Shown in pieces: positions 5,928-7,027 of a DNA stretch of 7,027 nucleotides. Origin of the DNA: Chloroflexota bacterium (GTDB taxonomy: Bacteria > Chloroflexota > Chloroflexia > Chloroflexales > Kallotenuaceae); contig JAFAYS010000786.1 in assembly GCA_019240175.1 (NCBI GenBank), forward strand, positions 1 through 7,027, read 5' to 3'. A model generated the notes under the pieces. That model saw nothing but the letters and a program-made list of their open reading frames with translations, was not told the DNA's origin and made no database searches. A program made the position numbers and the translations under genes. The number at the start of each line of letters is the position of its first letter. Positions within the stretch are counted from its first letter, which is position 1.

Positions 5928-6236
5928 ATGATCCGATCACGCTTTCGCCGCTCACCCGTAACCATGTTTCTGCTTGTGCTGGCGCTCGGCGCGTTCGCCG
6001 TCAGTGCAGTCTGGCAGGCACGACCGGCCTACGCCTTAATGCAATTGTATGCGTGCTATAGCTATGTACCAGTCTATGCGGCTCCGGAGGAGGGAGCCGC
6101 AGTACTTACTTGGATGGCACAAGGTCAATCGTTTGTTAGCAAGAGCTCCCCGGTTGCTGGGTTCATATACGGTCGAGAATTTGTGCAGGGAGTCACGGGC
6201 TGGGCTCCATACGAGGACTTGTGCTATCAACCATAG
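5928..6236 (+). CDS. Secreted mini-SH3b-like protein, copy 2
   Basis: 102 residues. The first 37 match copy 1 at 29 positions and match copy 3 with one substitution (S4P) and one added Arg in copy 3. The signal peptide ends at AYA (34-36). In the mature part the opening ACYSYVPVYA (42-51) and WMAQG (62-66) are the same as in copy 1, while the middle (67-85) is unlike both neighbours and about two residues longer. GVTGWAPYEDLC (88-99) keeps the closing GW motif. Cysteines are C43 and C99. AAGGAG lies five bases before the ATG, inside the repeated leader. It starts 46 bases after the stop of copy 1 and carries no other visible domain. Its mixed resemblance to copies 1 and 3 points to recombination or gene conversion within the array. 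Confidence 0.85.
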   Translation: MIRSRFRRSPVTMFLLVLALGAFAVSAVWQARPAYALMQLYACYSYVPVYAAPEEGAAVLTWMAQGQSFVSKSSPVAGFIYGREFVQGVTGWAPYEDLCYQP

Positions 6237-6287
6237 GTTGGAGATCTGCCAGGGTGTACATTATCGTTCTAGACACAAGGAGCTTGT

Positions 6288-6587
6288 ATGATCCGACCAC
6301 GCTTTCGCCGCCGCTCACCTGTAACGATGTTTCTACTTGTGCTGGCGCTCGGCGCATTTGCCGTCAGCGCAGTCTGGCAGGCACGACCGGCCTACGCGCT
6401 CTACCAAAAGTTCGCGTGCGGCCCGCTGCCGATCTATCAGCAGCCCGACTACTCAGCACCTGTGATTGGCTACCTCCAACAAGGTGACACCTTTGCAGCC
6501 CAGGCACCGTCAGGCGATTTCACCTATGGCAAGGCCTTTGGCGTGTGGGCCTGGGCTCCAACCGAGGGCCTGTGCGATCGCTGGTAG
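6288..6587 (+). CDS. Secreted mini-SH3b-like protein, copy 3
   Basis: 99 residues. The signal peptide is almost the same as in copy 2 (extra Arg: MIRPRFRRRSP), with the AxA site at 35-37. The mature domain is the most diverged of the three: ACGPLPIYQQPDY (43-55), VIGYLQQGDTFAA (59-71), YGKAFGVWAWAPTEGLC (80-96). By eye about two fifths of aligned mature residues match copy 2. The two cysteines C44 and C96 keep their places, and the SH3b-like pattern, including the GDTF turn and the WAP closing strand, is retained, so the gene looks functional rather than decayed. The ATG has AAGGAG with five-base spacing, 51 bases after copy 2. The cluster ends here, with a strong terminator about 25 bases past the stop. 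Confidence 0.85.
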   Translation: MIRPRFRRRSPVTMFLLVLALGAFAVSAVWQARPAYALYQKFACGPLPIYQQPDYSAPVIGYLQQGDTFAAQAPSGDFTYGKAFGVWAWAPTEGLCDRW

Positions 6588-6611
6588 TTCTGATCTTTTA
6601 GGTTACGAATA

Positions 6612-6642
6612 AAGCGCCGCCTACACAGTGTAGGCGGCGTTT
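6612..6642. terminator. Bidirectional intrinsic terminator between convergent units
   Basis: Arms 6612-6626 and 6628-6642 are complementary throughout, with one G-U pair (6614/6640), around a single central base, so the folded loop is a few bases wide. The GC-rich core is GCCGCCTACAC with its complement. Flanking A and T give TTTCATTGTTT after it on the plus strand and TTTATTCG on the minus strand. It sits between the plus-strand copy 3 stop (6587) and the minus-strand stop at 6675, so it can serve both directions. Confidence 0.85.
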
Positions 6643-6674
6643 CATTGTTTGGCGAGGCTGGAAGTGTTGAAAGC

Positions 6675-7027
6675 TCAGCGCCAACGCTCGATCGCCTCGA
6701 CCTCGTGCAGGCCGATCCGCATACGCTGCGCCCAGTGCTCGGTCTTGCCGTCGAAATCGGCGATCCAGGCGTCAAGGCCGCCCATCATGGCGATCTCGTC
6801 GGCGTAGCGGTCGGGCGTTTCCCATTCCAATCCTTCGGTCGCGGTGTAGCCGATCACCAGATTCGGGATGCGCGCCAGATACAGCGGCCAGGCGCAGTCG
6901 TTGCCGATCGTCGGCTCGGGGCGGGGCAGCGACAGCAGGGCTTTGATCGCGCGGGTGGAAAGGCCACGCGAGGCAGCCGTAACATCGAGCTCCTGCCCGA
7001 ACGCCAGCCCAAACGCGTGGTTGGCGA
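6675..7027 (-). CDS. Unrecognised protein, C-terminal 116 residues, 5' end outside window
   Basis: The minus-strand frame is open from the right edge to TGA at 6677-6675. It continues upstream of the first possible internal start (a GTG at about 6857) with good coding character, so the gene begins outside the window. The visible part starts ANHAFGLAFGQELDV and contains LSTRAIKALLSLP, a Pro/Arg turn, then GNDCAWPLYLARIPNLVIGY. The rest is an acidic and aromatic tail (LEWETPDRYADEIAMMGGLD, WIADFDGKTEHWAQRM, ending EAIERWR). It is soluble, with no signal or membrane segment in view, and has one Cys and several Trp. I cannot name the family from this portion. It is convergent to the SH3b-like cluster and separated by a two-way terminator, so a functional link is not suggested. 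Confidence 0.72.
   Translation of the reverse strand, partial: ANHAFGLAFGQELDVTAASRGLSTRAIKALLSLPRPEPTIGNDCAWPLYLARIPNLVIGYTATEGLEWETPDRYADEIAMMGGLDAWIADFDGKTEHWAQRMRIGLHEVEAIERWR

Larger units (their letters stand above)
5555..6587 (+). repeat. Tandem triplicated gene unit (leader + signal peptide + SH3b-like domain)
   Basis: Three direct units begin at about 5555, 5905 and 6265. Each starts with a conserved untranslated segment: CGTTCTAGACACAAGGAGC is identical at 5905-5923 and 6265-6283. The version at 5555-5573 differs at four positions, all transitions. Each unit then runs through the start codon and the signal-peptide coding region. Conservation falls sharply once the mature protein begins, apart from patches shared by pairs of copies. 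Units 1 and 2 share 28 of 29 bases at 5702-5730 and 6051-6079, and an identical TGGATGGCACAAGG at 5762-5775 and 6111-6124. Confidence 0.85.

Noticed and set aside
5579..6587. Reading the three small genes as bacteriocin precursors with a leader peptide
   Set aside because: The leader is a typical Sec signal with an AxA site, not a double-glycine or lanthipeptide leader, and no processing or export genes are nearby.

Overview
The window looks like a chromosomal segment of a moderately GC-rich bacterium, most likely Chloroflexota (class Chloroflexia). The reasons are the mix of an RsbR-type PAS-STAS protein, a DUF4388 protein paired with a COG2229-type small GTPase, a DUF1385 (YqhQ-like) membrane protein and an MnmA whose sequence feels Chloroflexota-like. 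This placement is recall of family distribution, not a database result. No tRNA, rRNA, CRISPR array, transposase or phage gene is visible.

Layout. Positions 1-548 (minus): 5' part of a PAS-STAS stress/signalling regulator that runs off the left edge. 549-894: a gene-free, AT-richer stretch with a long palindromic hairpin (818-850) followed by a T-run on the plus strand, plus hints of a short cryptic plus-strand transcript. 895-3356 (minus): an apparent operon read DUF1385 membrane protein -> DUF4388 signalling protein -> small GTPase. A strong hairpin lies directly in front of the DUF1385 start codon and could be an attenuator or operator. 3500-3907 (minus): a two-TM protein with its own extended -10 promoter. 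3972-5380 (minus): mnmA (tRNA 2-thiouridylase) translationally coupled by a GTGA overlap to a small three-TM protein.

5381-5578 is a divergent promoter region. From 5579 to 6587 (plus) there are three tandem paralogous genes for small secreted proteins of about 100 residues. Each has a near-identical Sec signal peptide, a diverged mature domain resembling a single bacterial SH3 (SH3b) fold, and two cysteines placed at the two ends of that domain. The untranslated leader of each gene is duplicated too. A perfect palindromic terminator (6612-6642) separates them from a convergent minus-strand gene whose C-terminal end (6675-7027) fills the right edge and which I do not recognise.

How the genes work together: the DUF4388 protein and GTPase probably form one polarity or signalling module, with the GTPase as switch. 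mnmA is housekeeping translation. The three secreted SH3b-like proteins are the accessory and most novel part of the window. They form a conserved-leader, diversified-cargo cassette with mosaic similarity between copies, and no function can be assigned from sequence alone.
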